Source: Solidesulfovibrio carbinoliphilus subsp. oakridgensis
GTDB taxonomy: Bacteria; Desulfobacterota; Desulfovibrionia; Desulfovibrionales; Desulfovibrionaceae
Length of the DNA: 64,000 nucleotides
Reading direction: 5' to 3'
Assembly: GCF_000177215.2 (NCBI RefSeq)
Contig: NZ_CM001368.1
Span: 3,107,625 to 3,171,624, forward strand
Under the pieces are notes generated by a model, which had not been told where the DNA came from, ran no database searches, and saw only the letters and a list, made by a program, of their open reading frames with translations. Below, one piece after another: positions 50,041 to 59,434 of the stretch; the stretch's first letter is position 1; every line of letters starts with the position of its first letter. The translations under genes were made by a program, and so were the position numbers.

Positions 50041-52542
50041 GTGAGCAAACTGTGCTCCATGGAAAATCCCAGGGATACCGCCGCGTTGAACACGAATTTG
50101 GATGACGGGCCGTTTGGCCGCCTGGGCGACGCCCTGCCCTGCCCCGCCTTCCTGGTCGGCCCGGACGGCCTGGTGCGCCAGGCCAACGGGCCGGCCCTGG
50201 AGCTTTTCGGCGAGACCCGCGGCGCGCCCTGTCCCCTGGAGCGGCCGGCCACGGTCGGGACCGACGCCCCGCAGTGGGACGGCGAGGGGCGGGGCCGCCG
50301 CTTCCGGGTGTCCGAATCCCGGTGGGAAGAATCCGGAAGGGTGGCCGGCCGCTTCCTCTGCGCCGTGGACGTCACGGACCTCGACCAGGCCCGCCGCCTG
50401 TCCGCGCGGCGCGAGGGCCAGTTCGCGGCCATTGTCGCCGAGGCCCAGGAAGGCGTGGCCATTGCCGTCAATGGCCGGCTGGCCTACGTCAATCCCTTCC
50501 TGGAACGCCTGACCGGCCACGACGCGGCCACCCTTTGCGCCGGGCCCTTTGCGGCCTTTCTCCACGAGGACGACCGGGCGGAGGTCCTCGACCGCCACCG
50601 CCGCCGGCTGGCCGGCCAGCCCGCGCCGTCGGGCCACACCTTTCGCATCGTGACCCGGGACGGCGGCGTCCGCTGGGTCCGGGCCGCCTCGACCCGCATC
50701 GCGTGGGAAGGGGGGGCGGCCTCGCTGAACCTCCTGTCCGACATCACGGCCGAACGGCAGGCCGAGCTCGCCCTGGCCGACCTCGTCCGCGACCAGGAGG
50801 CGGTCATCGCCAGCCGCACCGCCAGCCTGCGCGAGGCCAACCAGACGCTGGAACGGGAGATCGAGGAGCGCGAAGCGGCCGGCCGGTCGCTTCAGGCGGC
50901 CAACGAGCGCCTGTCCCGCGAGATCGCCGAGCACGAGCGTACGGCCCGCAAGCTGACCGAGGCCCGCAAAAAGGCGACCGAGGCCTCCCGGGCCAAGTCC
51001 GTCTTCCTGGCCAACATGAGCCATGAAATCCGCACGCCGCTCAATATCATCCTCGGCATGGCCGACATGGCCCTGCGGCCGGACAGCCGGGACCGGATGG
51101 ACAACGTCCGGGCCCTGGAGATGATCCGCGAGGCCGGCACCTCGCTGCGGGGCCTCCTTGGCGACCTGCTCGACCTGTCCCGGGTCGAGGCCGGACGGCT
51201 CACCCTCGAATCCATTGTCTTCAGCCCCGCCCACGTCCTGACGGCCGTCCTGGACGGCCACGCCGTGCTGGCCGAGCGGCAGGGGCTGGTCCTGGCCGCC
51301 GCGGTCGGGCCGGACGTTCCCGAAACCCTGGTCGGCGACCCTGGCCGCCTGGGCCAGATCCTTGGCAACCTGGTCGGCAACGCGCTCAAATTCACGCCCA
51401 AGGGCCGCATCGACGTGTCCGTGCGCCGGGTGGAGGAGGGGGGCAAAAACGCCGATCCGGCGGCCGTGACCCTCCTTTTTTCCGTGAAGGACACCGGCAT
51501 CGGCATTGCGCCGGAGAAAACCAAGGCCATTTTCCAGACGTTCCGCCAGGCCGACGAGGCAACCAGCCGGCAGTTCGGCGGTTCGGGCCTGGGGCTGGCC
51601 ATCTGCCGCCGCCTGGTCGGGCTCCTTGGCGGCCGCATCCGGGTCAAAAGCCGGCCCGGAAACGGCAGCGAATTCACCTTCACCGTCCGGTTCCGCCAGG
51701 CCGAGGCCGGAACTCCCGGGCCCAAATCCGGGGAGCCGGCCCCGCCGCCGCTCCCGCCCCTCGACATCCTTCTGGCCGAGGATTCGGACCTGGCCGCCGA
51801 GATGTTGGTCGCCTTCCTGACGCCCAGGGGCCACCGGGTGACCCGGGCGATAAACGGCCTCGAAGCCCTCGGAACCCTGGCCATGCGCCGGTTCGACCTC
51901 GTGTTCATGGACATCCGGATGCCGGTCATGGACGGGCTGGAGGCGATCGGCGCCATCCGCCGGGGGCAGGTGCCGGGCCTGGCCCCGGACCTGCCGATCC
52001 TGGCCCTGACCGCCCACGGCGAGACCCGGGACCGGGACCGGATCCTTGCGGCCGGAGCCACGGCCTACCTGGCCAAACCCGTGGACCTGGACCGGCTGCT
52101 GGGGACCATGGCCCGGGTGATGGCCGGGCAGGGGGAGGCGGGGCCGGGCCCGGACGCCGGACGGCGGCCCGGCGAGGCCGGCGCCGGGGAGGCCTTTGAC
52201 TGCGGTCGGGACGAAGCCCTGGAGAACCTGGGAGGGGACGTGGAACTCTACGACCGGCTGGCGGCCATTTTCCTGCGGGACACCCCGGTCGACCGGCAGC
52301 GGCTGCGCGAGGCGCTCGAGGGGGCGGACCTGGAGGCCACCGTCCGGCTGGCCCACGGCCTCAAGGGGAATGCCGGGGTGATCGGGGCCACGCCGGCCGC
52401 GATCCGGGCCAGGGACCTGGAACGGGCCGCCCGGGAAGGCCGGATGGAGGCGTTCGCCGCCCTGGCCCTGGCCCTGGAGGCCGAACTGGACCGGGTGCAG
52501 GCGGGCCTTGCCGCCAGGGGCATCGCGCCGGCCGCGCCGTGA
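50041..52542 (+). CDS. Hybrid sensor histidine kinase (PAS, HisKA, HATPase, receiver, HPt)
   Basis: An 833-residue cytoplasmic hybrid kinase. Two PAS-like sensors lie at about 25-130 and 130-250, then a coiled coil (about 255-320), HisKA with the phospho-His in NMSHEIRTPLN near 327, HATPase (GNALKFTPKG, KDTGIGIAP, GGSGLGLAICRR), a receiver with the acceptor in VFMDIRMPVMDG near 622 and a C-terminal HPt domain with LAHGLKGNAG near 773. It starts with GTG at 50041. The soluble response regulator on the opposite strand at 52918 is a possible partner. Confidence 0.93.
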   Translation: MSKLCSMENPRDTAALNTNLDDGPFGRLGDALPCPAFLVGPDGLVRQANGPALELFGETRGAPCPLERPATVGTDAPQWDGEGRGRRFRVSESRWEESGRVAGRFLCAVDVTDLDQARRLSARREGQFAAIVAEAQEGVAIAVNGRLAYVNPFLERLTGHDAATLCAGPFAAFLHEDDRAEVLDRHRRRLAGQPAPSGHTFRIVTRDGGVRWVRAASTRIAWEGGAASLNLLSDITAERQAELALADLVRDQEAVIASRTASLREANQTLEREIEEREAAGRSLQAANERLSREIAEHERTARKLTEARKKATEASRAKSVFLANMSHEIRTPLNIILGMADMALRPDSRDRMDNVRALEMIREAGTSLRGLLGDLLDLSRVEAGRLTLESIVFSPAHVLTAVLDGHAVLAERQGLVLAAAVGPDVPETLVGDPGRLGQILGNLVGNALKFTPKGRIDVSVRRVEEGGKNADPAAVTLLFSVKDTGIGIAPEKTKAIFQTFRQADEATSRQFGGSGLGLAICRRLVGLLGGRIRVKSRPGNGSEFTFTVRFRQAEAGTPGPKSGEPAPPPLPPLDILLAEDSDLAAEMLVAFLTPRGHRVTRAINGLEALGTLAMRRFDLVFMDIRMPVMDGLEAIGAIRRGQVPGLAPDLPILALTAHGETRDRDRILAAGATAYLAKPVDLDRLLGTMARVMAGQGEAGPGPDAGRRPGEAGAGEAFDCGRDEALENLGGDVELYDRLAAIFLRDTPVDRQRLREALEGADLEATVRLAHGLKGNAGVIGATPAAIRARDLERAAREGRMEAFAALALALEAELDRVQAGLAARGIAPAAP

Positions 52543-52549
52543 CCGGACT

Positions 52550-52918
52550 TTATCCGCCGAGGGCCTGGCGCAGGGTGTCGAGGACCGCGGCGGCCTTGAG
52601 CGGTTTGGCCAGGGTGTGGGCCGCCCCGTAGCTTTTGGCCCAGCCGAGGGTCTCGGTGTCCGTGAAGGTGCTGCCGGCGCTGATGGCCACGATGGGCAGG
52701 CCCGGGGAAAGTTCCAGCAGCTCCCGGATGGTGGCCAGTCCTTCCTTGCCGGGCATGAAAATATCCACAAAGGCGGCCTGGGCCGGGGCGTCGCGAAAAA
52801 CGGCCACGGCCGCGTCGCCGTCGGCGGCCTCGACCACCGTGTGCCCGGCTTTTTCCAGCACGTCGCGCAGCATGGTGCGCGTGATCGCCGCGTCGTCAAC
52901 AACCAGTATGCGTGCCAC
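52550..52918 (-). CDS. Single-domain response regulator
   Basis: A 122-residue CheY-like receiver starting VARILVVDDAAITRTML, with the phospho-Asp in AFVDIFMPGKEG near 53 and Lys in TLAKPLKA near 103. GTG 52918 follows AAGGGGA; the open frame continues upstream without family similarity. It lies 67 bases after the chemoreceptor gene and could be its partner. Confidence 0.87.
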   Translation of the reverse strand: MARILVVDDAAITRTMLRDVLEKAGHTVVEAADGDAAVAVFRDAPAQAAFVDIFMPGKEGLATIRELLELSPGLPIVAISAGSTFTDTETLGWAKSYGAAHTLAKPLKAAAVLDTLRQALGG

Positions 52919-52985
52919 GGTAGCGGTTCCCCTTGTTTGCGTTGCCGTCCGGATTCCGGATTGCGGGCGGGAAGGCGGGCCGGCC

Positions 52986-55634
52986 TCAGGCCGGCAGTTG
53001 CCCCGGCCCCTCGTCATCGGCGTCGGTGGCCTGCATCCGGACGATCAGCTCGTTTAATTCCTCGGCCTCTTCGTTGAGCCCCCGGACGGCGGTCACGGAG
53101 GCGTCCATGCCGTCCCGGATTTCGAGCGCCACCCGGCTGACTTCCTCGGTCGCCCGGCTGATTTGCGTGGCCGTGGCCGATTGCTCCTCGGCCGCCGTGG
53201 CAATGGCCCGGATCTGGTCGGCCGTGCCGTCGACCATGCCGACGATGGCGAGCAGGGCCTGGCCCGCCTCCTCGGCCAGGGCCGTGCTGCGGGTGACCGC
53301 CTCGGCCGCCCGGATCGTTTCCTCGTTGCCGCGCCTGGCCCCTTGCTGGACGGCCTCGATGGCCGTGCCGACCTCGCGGGTGGCGGTCATGGTCTTTTCG
53401 GCCAGCTTTCGGACCTCGTCGGCCACCACGGCGAAGCCCCGGCCGGCGTCCCCGGCCCGGGCCGCCTCGATGGCGGCATTCAAGGCCAGCAGGTTGGTCT
53501 GGTCCGCGATGTCGGAAATCACTTCGAGCACCCGGCCGATGCCCTGGGTCCGCTCCCCGAGCTCACCCATGTCGCGGCGCAGGGTATCGGCCAGCCCCCG
53601 CACCTCCTCGATGGCCGCCACCACCTGGCGGACCATGTCCGCGCCCTCCCGGGCCCGGTCCCTGGCCTCGTCGGCGCTGCCTGCGGCCAGGCCCGCGTTC
53701 TGGGCCACCTCGAGCACGGTGGCGTTCATCTGTTCCATGGCCGTGGCCGTTTCCTCGGTCCGCTGGCGCTGGTTGGAAACCCCGTCGCTGGTCTGGTCGA
53801 TGAGCCGGGCCAGGGACCGGGCGTTGTCCGACACCCGGGCGGCGATGCCCTCGGCCGTGCCGGCCGTCTGGGCGATCAGCCGGTTCTGGTCGGCCAGCGC
53901 CTCCTGCTGGAGTTTGACCTTGGTCAGGGTGGCCAGCATGGCGAAGACGCCGAGCATGCGCCCGTCGTCGCCGCTGATGGGCGCGGCGTCGATCTTGACG
54001 AAGAACCGTTCGCCCCAGGCGTAGGTCCCGTCGTATTCCACGTTGGTGATGATCTCCCGCCGGCCAAGGACGTCGCCCAGGGTCCGGGCCACCGGGCCGT
54101 GGCCGGCGAAGACGTCGGCGATGGACCGGCCGACGTAGTGCTCCGGCTCTTTTTTCTCGCCCATGAAGTGGGCCAGCCAGCGGTTGACCAGGATCACCCG
54201 GCCGTCGGGATCGGCCACCACGCAGGGCATGGTCACGGAGTCGAGGATGCCCTTGGCGAATTCCAGCTCTTCCTTGAGCTTGGCCACCATGGCCCGGATG
54301 GAGCCGGCGAGGTGCGCCATCTCGGCCGACAGGTCCGCCTCGACCCGGGCGTCGAGGTCGCCGCCGGCCACCCGGTCGGCATAGCCCACGATGGCCTGGA
54401 TGGGCCGGTTGAGGAGCCGGCGGACGAAGACGAGGCTCAAGGCCGCCATGGCGGCCAGGAGCACGAGGGAGGCGACGACGAGCTTGACCACGATGGCCCG
54501 GATGGCGCTGTCGAGCTCTGCCGCTTCGGCGGCCACGGCCCGGTCGATGCCGTCCACGTAGTCGCCCATGCCGATGATCCAGTTCCAGGGCTTAAACAGC
54601 ATGACGTAGCTGAGCTTGGGGAAAAGCTCGGCCGATTCGCCGCCGCCCGGCAGCGGCTTGGTCCAGGCGTAATTGACGTAGCCGTCGCCGGCCTGGGACA
54701 CGGCTTCGAGCATGGCCTGGGCCAGGTTCTTTTTGCCCGAGGGGAAGGGCGTCACCGGCCCGTCCTGGCCGGCCTGCAGGGAGGTGGCCCGGTCGAAGGC
54801 CGGCATGTCCATGACCTTGCCGTCGAAGTCCGGCCGGATGGGGTGCATGACCATGCGCGGCGTGGGGGCGGTGGTGTCGTAGATGAAGAAGTAGTTGCCG
54901 TCGAGCAGGCGCATCTTGGACACCAGCGCCTTGGCCTCGGTCTGGAGCCGGGCCGTCTCGTCCTCGATCCAGGCGCCGGAGCCGAAGATCCAGCCGAGTT
55001 CCGGCACGAGCCGCACATAGGAAATCTTGGGCTTGGGCTGGCCCGGGGCCCCGGGCTTGTCCCACATGTAGGCCACCATGCCCTGGCCCTTGTCCTTGGC
55101 CACCTGGACCATGTCGAGGAAAAGGGCGGTGCCCTTGGGATCGCGGTAGCCGGACAGGTCCTTGCCGTTTAGGGCCGGCTGGGTGGGGTGCATGACCATG
55201 CGGGGGGCCATGTCGTTGATCCAGACGTAGTTGCCGTCGTCGAACCGGGCGCTTTGCGTCATGGCCGCGATATGGGCCTCGATCGCCTCGCGGGGGAGGG
55301 TATCCTTGTTGGCCCGGTAGTAGGCCTCGGCCTGGTTGGCCACGGCGTCCACCACGCCTTTCAGGTGGTCGTGGGTCCTTTTCTTGAGGGCCTGCTCATC
55401 CTTGGAGACCCCGTAGAAATAGTTGACGACCTCGTAGGCCTGCTTGACGGCTTCGCGCTGGCGGTCCTTGGCCTGGGCGAAGAGCTTTTTTCCCAGTTCC
55501 CGGCCGCTCGCCTCGCGGTAGTCGCCCAGCTGGTAGAGGAAAAAAGCCATGGTAAAGACGGACAGCGTGGTCAGCATGGCAATGCAGACCATGGCGATCT
55601 TGAGGCTGATGGACCAGTCCCGGAGTTTTGTCAT
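52986..55634 (-). CDS. Methyl-accepting chemotaxis protein with Cache and PAS domains
   Basis: An 882-residue receptor. Membrane helix 1 is at about 10-32, followed by two Cache lobes (about 40-340) with the repeated pattern [16 protein letters not shown] and [19 protein letters not shown], membrane helix 2 (about 350-372), HAMP, a PAS domain (about 435-560; [20 protein letters not shown]) and a signalling hairpin with its tip at [19 protein letters not shown]. The sensor resembles small-organic-acid Cache receptors. A CheW/CheY-like partner may be the downstream regulator. Confidence 0.93.
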   Translation of the reverse strand: MTKLRDWSISLKIAMVCIAMLTTLSVFTMAFFLYQLGDYREASGRELGKKLFAQAKDRQREAVKQAYEVVNYFYGVSKDEQALKKRTHDHLKGVVDAVANQAEAYYRANKDTLPREAIEAHIAAMTQSARFDDGNYVWINDMAPRMVMHPTQPALNGKDLSGYRDPKGTALFLDMVQVAKDKGQGMVAYMWDKPGAPGQPKPKISYVRLVPELGWIFGSGAWIEDETARLQTEAKALVSKMRLLDGNYFFIYDTTAPTPRMVMHPIRPDFDGKVMDMPAFDRATSLQAGQDGPVTPFPSGKKNLAQAMLEAVSQAGDGYVNYAWTKPLPGGGESAELFPKLSYVMLFKPWNWIIGMGDYVDGIDRAVAAEAAELDSAIRAIVVKLVVASLVLLAAMAALSLVFVRRLLNRPIQAIVGYADRVAGGDLDARVEADLSAEMAHLAGSIRAMVAKLKEELEFAKGILDSVTMPCVVADPDGRVILVNRWLAHFMGEKKEPEHYVGRSIADVFAGHGPVARTLGDVLGRREIITNVEYDGTYAWGERFFVKIDAAPISGDDGRMLGVFAMLATLTKVKLQQEALADQNRLIAQTAGTAEGIAARVSDNARSLARLIDQTSDGVSNQRQRTEETATAMEQMNATVLEVAQNAGLAAGSADEARDRAREGADMVRQVVAAIEEVRGLADTLRRDMGELGERTQGIGRVLEVISDIADQTNLLALNAAIEAARAGDAGRGFAVVADEVRKLAEKTMTATREVGTAIEAVQQGARRGNEETIRAAEAVTRSTALAEEAGQALLAIVGMVDGTADQIRAIATAAEEQSATATQISRATEEVSRVALEIRDGMDASVTAVRGLNEEAEELNELIVRMQATDADDEGPGQLPA

Positions 55635-55818
55635 GGTGCGTTCCCAGCATGGTGCGTGTTGGAGGAGAGCGTGCCCTGCCGGGCCGCGGCGAACCGGAGG
55701 CCAGGGAAGACGCTACGCTTATGCGTTACGCTATGACCCAAGGGGGAAGCGATGGCAAGGTGTCTGGGTGGCTTCCCTTTTCATCCGGCCTTTGGCATAA
55801 CGGCGTGAAGAAACGGCC

Positions 55819-56664
55819 ATGATGACTTTTTCCGAATTTTCCACCCATCTTTTCGATCCCCTGCACACCTTCTGGGAACACCCCCGCACCCGGCGGGTCG
55901 TGGCCATCACCCAGGTGGCGGCCTTTCTCGCCGGCATCCTCGGCATCGAGCTGAACCGGCTCGGGCTCCTGCCGCCGGCCCTGGCCCACATCACGCCCAC
56001 TTCCCATTTCTACGCCATAAGCCTGGCCTTCACCCTGGTCCTCATCCAGGAGGTGGTGGACCTGATTTTCGTCCTGCCCTGCTCGGTGACCAAGTCGCTC
56101 GGCAAGCAGTTCGAGGTTTTGTGCCTGATCTTGTTGCGCGACGCCTTCAAGGAGCTGGTCAACCTCCACAGCTCGGTCATCGAGATCGAGACGGGCCACG
56201 TCCTTTTGCCCATGCTGGCCGACGGGGCCGGGGCACTCCTCGTTTTCAGCGGCCTTGGCCTCTATTACCGCCACCACCGGAACCGGCCGCAGCCCCGCAA
56301 AGGCCCCTGGCTCTATCCGTTCGTGGCCAACAAGAAGTTCCTGGCCTTCTGCCTGCTCCTTTTCTTCCTCGGTTTCGGCGTATGGGTGATCTGGCAAAGC
56401 GCCGCGGACGGCCGGCCCCACGACTTTTTTTCAGTCTTCTACACGGTGCTGATCTTCACCGACATCTTCATCGTGCTCCTGTCCCATACCTACCAGCCGT
56501 CGTTCCGGTCGGTCTTCCGCAATTCCGGCTTCGCCCTGGCCACGCTCTTGATCCGTTTCGCCCTGGCCGCCCCGGCCTACTACGCGCCGCTGCTCGGCGT
56601 GGTGGCCATCTGTTTCGCCTTCGGCGTCTCCGTGGCCAGCGACGTGTTCGAAAAAGACACCTGA
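55819..56664 (+). CDS. Conserved multi-pass membrane protein of unknown function
   Basis: A 281-residue protein with six hydrophobic segments. A soluble loop lies between segments 2 and 3 (VTKSLGKQFEVLCLILLRDAFKELVNL). I do not recognise a family with certainty; the size resembles small integral membrane regulators. ATG 55819 or the next Met one codon later could start it. It is divergent from the chemoreceptor and ends 42 bases before trmO. Confidence 0.7.
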   Translation: MMTFSEFSTHLFDPLHTFWEHPRTRRVVAITQVAAFLAGILGIELNRLGLLPPALAHITPTSHFYAISLAFTLVLIQEVVDLIFVLPCSVTKSLGKQFEVLCLILLRDAFKELVNLHSSVIEIETGHVLLPMLADGAGALLVFSGLGLYYRHHRNRPQPRKGPWLYPFVANKKFLAFCLLLFFLGFGVWVIWQSAADGRPHDFFSVFYTVLIFTDIFIVLLSHTYQPSFRSVFRNSGFALATLLIRFALAAPAYYAPLLGVVAICFAFGVSVASDVFEKDT

Positions 56665-56706
56665 ACCGGCCCGCCGAAGGCTCCAGGCCGCGCCCCGGAG
56701 GCATCC

Positions 56707-57207
56707 ATGGAAGACAACACCCCGCTTTTTTCCCCCATCGGCATCATCCGTACGCCGTTTGCCACCCTGGAAGGCATGCCCATCCAGCCGGCCGGGGCCC
56801 GGGACGCCGTCGGCCGGCTGGAGCTCGACCCGGAACTGGCCCCGGCCCTGGCCGATCTGGACGGCTTTTCCCACATTTATCTTCTCTACCGCTTCCATGC
56901 CGCCACCGGCTTTTCCCCGACCGTGACCCCCTACCTCGACACCACGCCCCACGGCCTGTTCGCCACCCGGGCCCCCCGGCGGCCGAACCCCATCGGCCTG
57001 TCCCTGGTGGAGGTGGTGTCGGTCGCCGGGAACGTGGTGACCGTGCGCGGCATCGACGTGCTGGACGGCACGCCGCTTCTGGACATCAAGCCCTACGCCC
57101 CGGCCTTCGACGCCCCGGCCGGGCCGGTGCGCGCCGGCTGGATGGAAGGCCGGGCCGCGGCCGTGGCCGCCACCCGGGCCGACGACCGGTTCGTTTCTCC
57201 AGCCTGA
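56707..57207 (+). CDS. trmO: tRNA (N6-threonylcarbamoyladenosine37-N6)-methyltransferase TrmO
   Basis: A 166-residue member of the TsaA/TrmO (formerly YaeB, UPF0066) family, which methylates t6A37 of tRNA with SAM. The start SPIGIIRTPF and the motif ATRAPRRPNPIGLSLVEVV near residue 80 are the family signature. The C-terminal domain of longer homologues is absent, as in many bacteria. It ends 26 bases before the convergent phosphatase gene. Confidence 0.9.
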   Translation: MEDNTPLFSPIGIIRTPFATLEGMPIQPAGARDAVGRLELDPELAPALADLDGFSHIYLLYRFHAATGFSPTVTPYLDTTPHGLFATRAPRRPNPIGLSLVEVVSVAGNVVTVRGIDVLDGTPLLDIKPYAPAFDAPAGPVRAGWMEGRAAAVAATRADDRFVSPA

Positions 57208-57232
57208 TCCAGGCATCCCCCCGGACGCGACC

Positions 57233-59341
57233 CTAGGTCGTCGCCTTGATGACGACCAGGGTCACGTCGTCTTCCAGGGGCAGGCCGGCCTTGAATTCCC
57301 GCAGGTCGGCCACCAGCGCGTTGATGATGGCCGAGGCCGCGCCGCCGGCCTCGCGGCGGACCACGGCCTCCATGCGCTCCTTGCCGTACATGACATCGCC
57401 CTTGCTTCGGGCCTCGTGGATGCCGTCGGTGTAAAGGACCAGCACCTGGCCGGGAGCCAGCCACGGCCGGCGCTCCTCCTCGTAGGTCCAGTCCGCGAAG
57501 GCCCCGAGCGGAATGCCGCTGCCCATGAGCTGTTCGAAGCCGTCCGTTTCCGGATCGTAGAGCAGGCCCGGGTCGTGGCCGGCCCGGCACCAGACCAGCT
57601 CGTTGGCGCTCCTGTCCAGGCGCAGGAAAAAAAGCGTGATGAACCGGCCCGTCAGATGCGTGTCCTGGCACAGGAGGCCGTTGACCTCGGTGAGGAGGGC
57701 CCCCGGCCCCGGATGGTCCATGGCCCGGCCGCGCAGAAGCGCCCGCCCCGTGGCCATGAAAAGCGCCGCCGACACCCCGTGCCCGGTCACGTCCCCGACC
57801 ACGATGTCGGCATGGGCCGCGTCGTCCTGATTGAATTCCAGGAAGTCGAAATAGTCGCCGCCGGTCTCGTCGCAGTAGAGGCTCAGCGCCGCGATATCGA
57901 GGCCGGCCAGGGCCGGCGGCCGGCCCGGCAGGAGGTTCTGCTGCACCTCCATGGCGAGGGTCATGTCGTTTTTGAGCTTTACCCGCTCCAGAAGCTGGGG
58001 GGCCATGTCGTTGAACGACCGGGCCAGCTCCCCGAGCTCGTCCCGGCCGCGCGGGGCGACGCGGACCGAAAAGTCGCCCTCGGCCAGCCGCCTGGCCGCC
58101 TCGGCCAGCTCCTTGACCGGCCGGGTGACGGTCTTGGACGCGGCAAAGGACAGGGCCACCACCACGGCCACGGCCGCGGCCACGAACCAGCCCATCTGCC
58201 CGAGCATCCGCGACACGGCCCCAAGGACCCGGGTTTCGGCCGTTTTCGCGCCGGCCACCACCACGTCGCGGGGCGCGGCCAGGGCCACGGCCAGGTCCTT
58301 CTTGGCGATGGGCGCGTAGGCGACAAGCGTGTCCTGGCCCTTGTAGGCCATGCGGCGCACCCCGGCCCGGCCGGCGGCCAGGTCATCGATGGCCGCCTCC
58401 AGGGACGCCGCGTCCGGGGATTCGATCCGCTCAAGCTCCACCGGCGCGGTCCAGTCCAGGGACTTCTGGGCATAGTCCCGGCAGGCCACCACCACCAGTT
58501 CCGGCCGGCCGGACAGGGTGTTGTGGTTGACCGAGACCACCATGGCCCGCATCCGGTCGGTCCAGGCCCGGGACAGATCGGTTTCGAGAAAAAGGTTTCC
58601 CATGGGAATGTCGCAGCCGGCCACGCCGAGGACCGTGCCGTCCGGGGCGCGCAGGGCCAGGGCCATGGTGGCCAGCACCTGCCGTGTCACGGCGTCGGTC
58701 ATGATGTCCCAGGTGATGCCCGGGGAGGCGGCGGCGTTGGCGTACCAGGGCCGGCGCCGGGGGTCGTAGCCGGAAGGGTAGCCGCCGTGGCCGGGATAGG
58801 CGGCGTGCAGGCCCGAGGCCAGACCCACGTAGCCGAAAAGCATCAGGTTTTTGTGGCGGGCGAAAAGGGTCCGGTAAAAGGGCAGGGTGTTGGCCAGGGC
58901 CGCGATCTCGGTCCGGGCGGCCTGGGGCGACCGGCCGGGGGGCAGGTGGAAGGACAGGTGGTCGTAGCTTGCGGCCACGTCCGTGCCGGGCAGGGTGACG
59001 AGCCCGGACGCCGGCACCGCCCCGGCGTCGAAATCGGTGTCCAAAAGCGGGGCGGGGCCGAGCGGCTCCCGGGGCGCTGCCAGCAGTTCCCGGGTGGCTT
59101 CGTTTGCCGTGAGCGACAGGGAGGTTTCGAGCAGGTCCAGGGTGTCGGCGCAGTCCTCGCCGAGCATGTCCGCGGTCTGGAGCAGCTCCTTGGAGGCGAT
59201 TTCCTCCAGGCCGGCCATGGCGCCGCCGGCCAGTTCCCGGCCGAGTTCCCCGGTCTGCCGCCAGGCGTAGAACCCCAGGGCGCACAGCGGGGTGATGACC
59301 ACCACCAGGAGGAAACACAGGAACTTTGACCTGATACGCAT
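57233..59341 (-). CDS. SpoIIE-type PP2C phosphatase with dCache sensor and HAMP
   Basis: A 702-residue membrane protein: helix 1 (about 7-27), a dCache sensor (about 35-330; RRRPWYANAAASPGITWDIMTD is a typical element), helix 2 (about 375-395), HAMP (ARRLAEGDFSVRVAPRG) and a SpoIIE/RsbU PP2C domain (about 475-700; VGDVTGHGVSAALFMA and VLYTDGIHEARS). It probably dephosphorylates an anti-anti-sigma factor or related target in a partner-switching pathway. ATG 59341 was chosen because the hydrophobic N-terminus starts there; a Met 13 codons upstream is possible. Partners are not in this window. Confidence 0.9.
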   Translation of the reverse strand: MRIRSKFLCFLLVVVITPLCALGFYAWRQTGELGRELAGGAMAGLEEIASKELLQTADMLGEDCADTLDLLETSLSLTANEATRELLAAPREPLGPAPLLDTDFDAGAVPASGLVTLPGTDVAASYDHLSFHLPPGRSPQAARTEIAALANTLPFYRTLFARHKNLMLFGYVGLASGLHAAYPGHGGYPSGYDPRRRPWYANAAASPGITWDIMTDAVTRQVLATMALALRAPDGTVLGVAGCDIPMGNLFLETDLSRAWTDRMRAMVVSVNHNTLSGRPELVVVACRDYAQKSLDWTAPVELERIESPDAASLEAAIDDLAAGRAGVRRMAYKGQDTLVAYAPIAKKDLAVALAAPRDVVVAGAKTAETRVLGAVSRMLGQMGWFVAAAVAVVVALSFAASKTVTRPVKELAEAARRLAEGDFSVRVAPRGRDELGELARSFNDMAPQLLERVKLKNDMTLAMEVQQNLLPGRPPALAGLDIAALSLYCDETGGDYFDFLEFNQDDAAHADIVVGDVTGHGVSAALFMATGRALLRGRAMDHPGPGALLTEVNGLLCQDTHLTGRFITLFFLRLDRSANELVWCRAGHDPGLLYDPETDGFEQLMGSGIPLGAFADWTYEEERRPWLAPGQVLVLYTDGIHEARSKGDVMYGKERMEAVVRREAGGAASAIINALVADLREFKAGLPLEDDVTLVVIKATT

Positions 59342-59434
59342 GGGACGCTCCGCAAGGCGTTGGGGATGTCCGTGCTGCATAGGCGGTTAGGGCCCGGCGG
59401 GCAAGGGCCGCAGGCCGGCCGGCCTGCCGCACGG

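Noticed and set aside
52919-53017. N-terminal extension of the response regulator at 52918
   Set aside because: The receiver domain starts exactly at the GTG; the upstream codons overlap the chemoreceptor's end and give a basic stretch without similarity.
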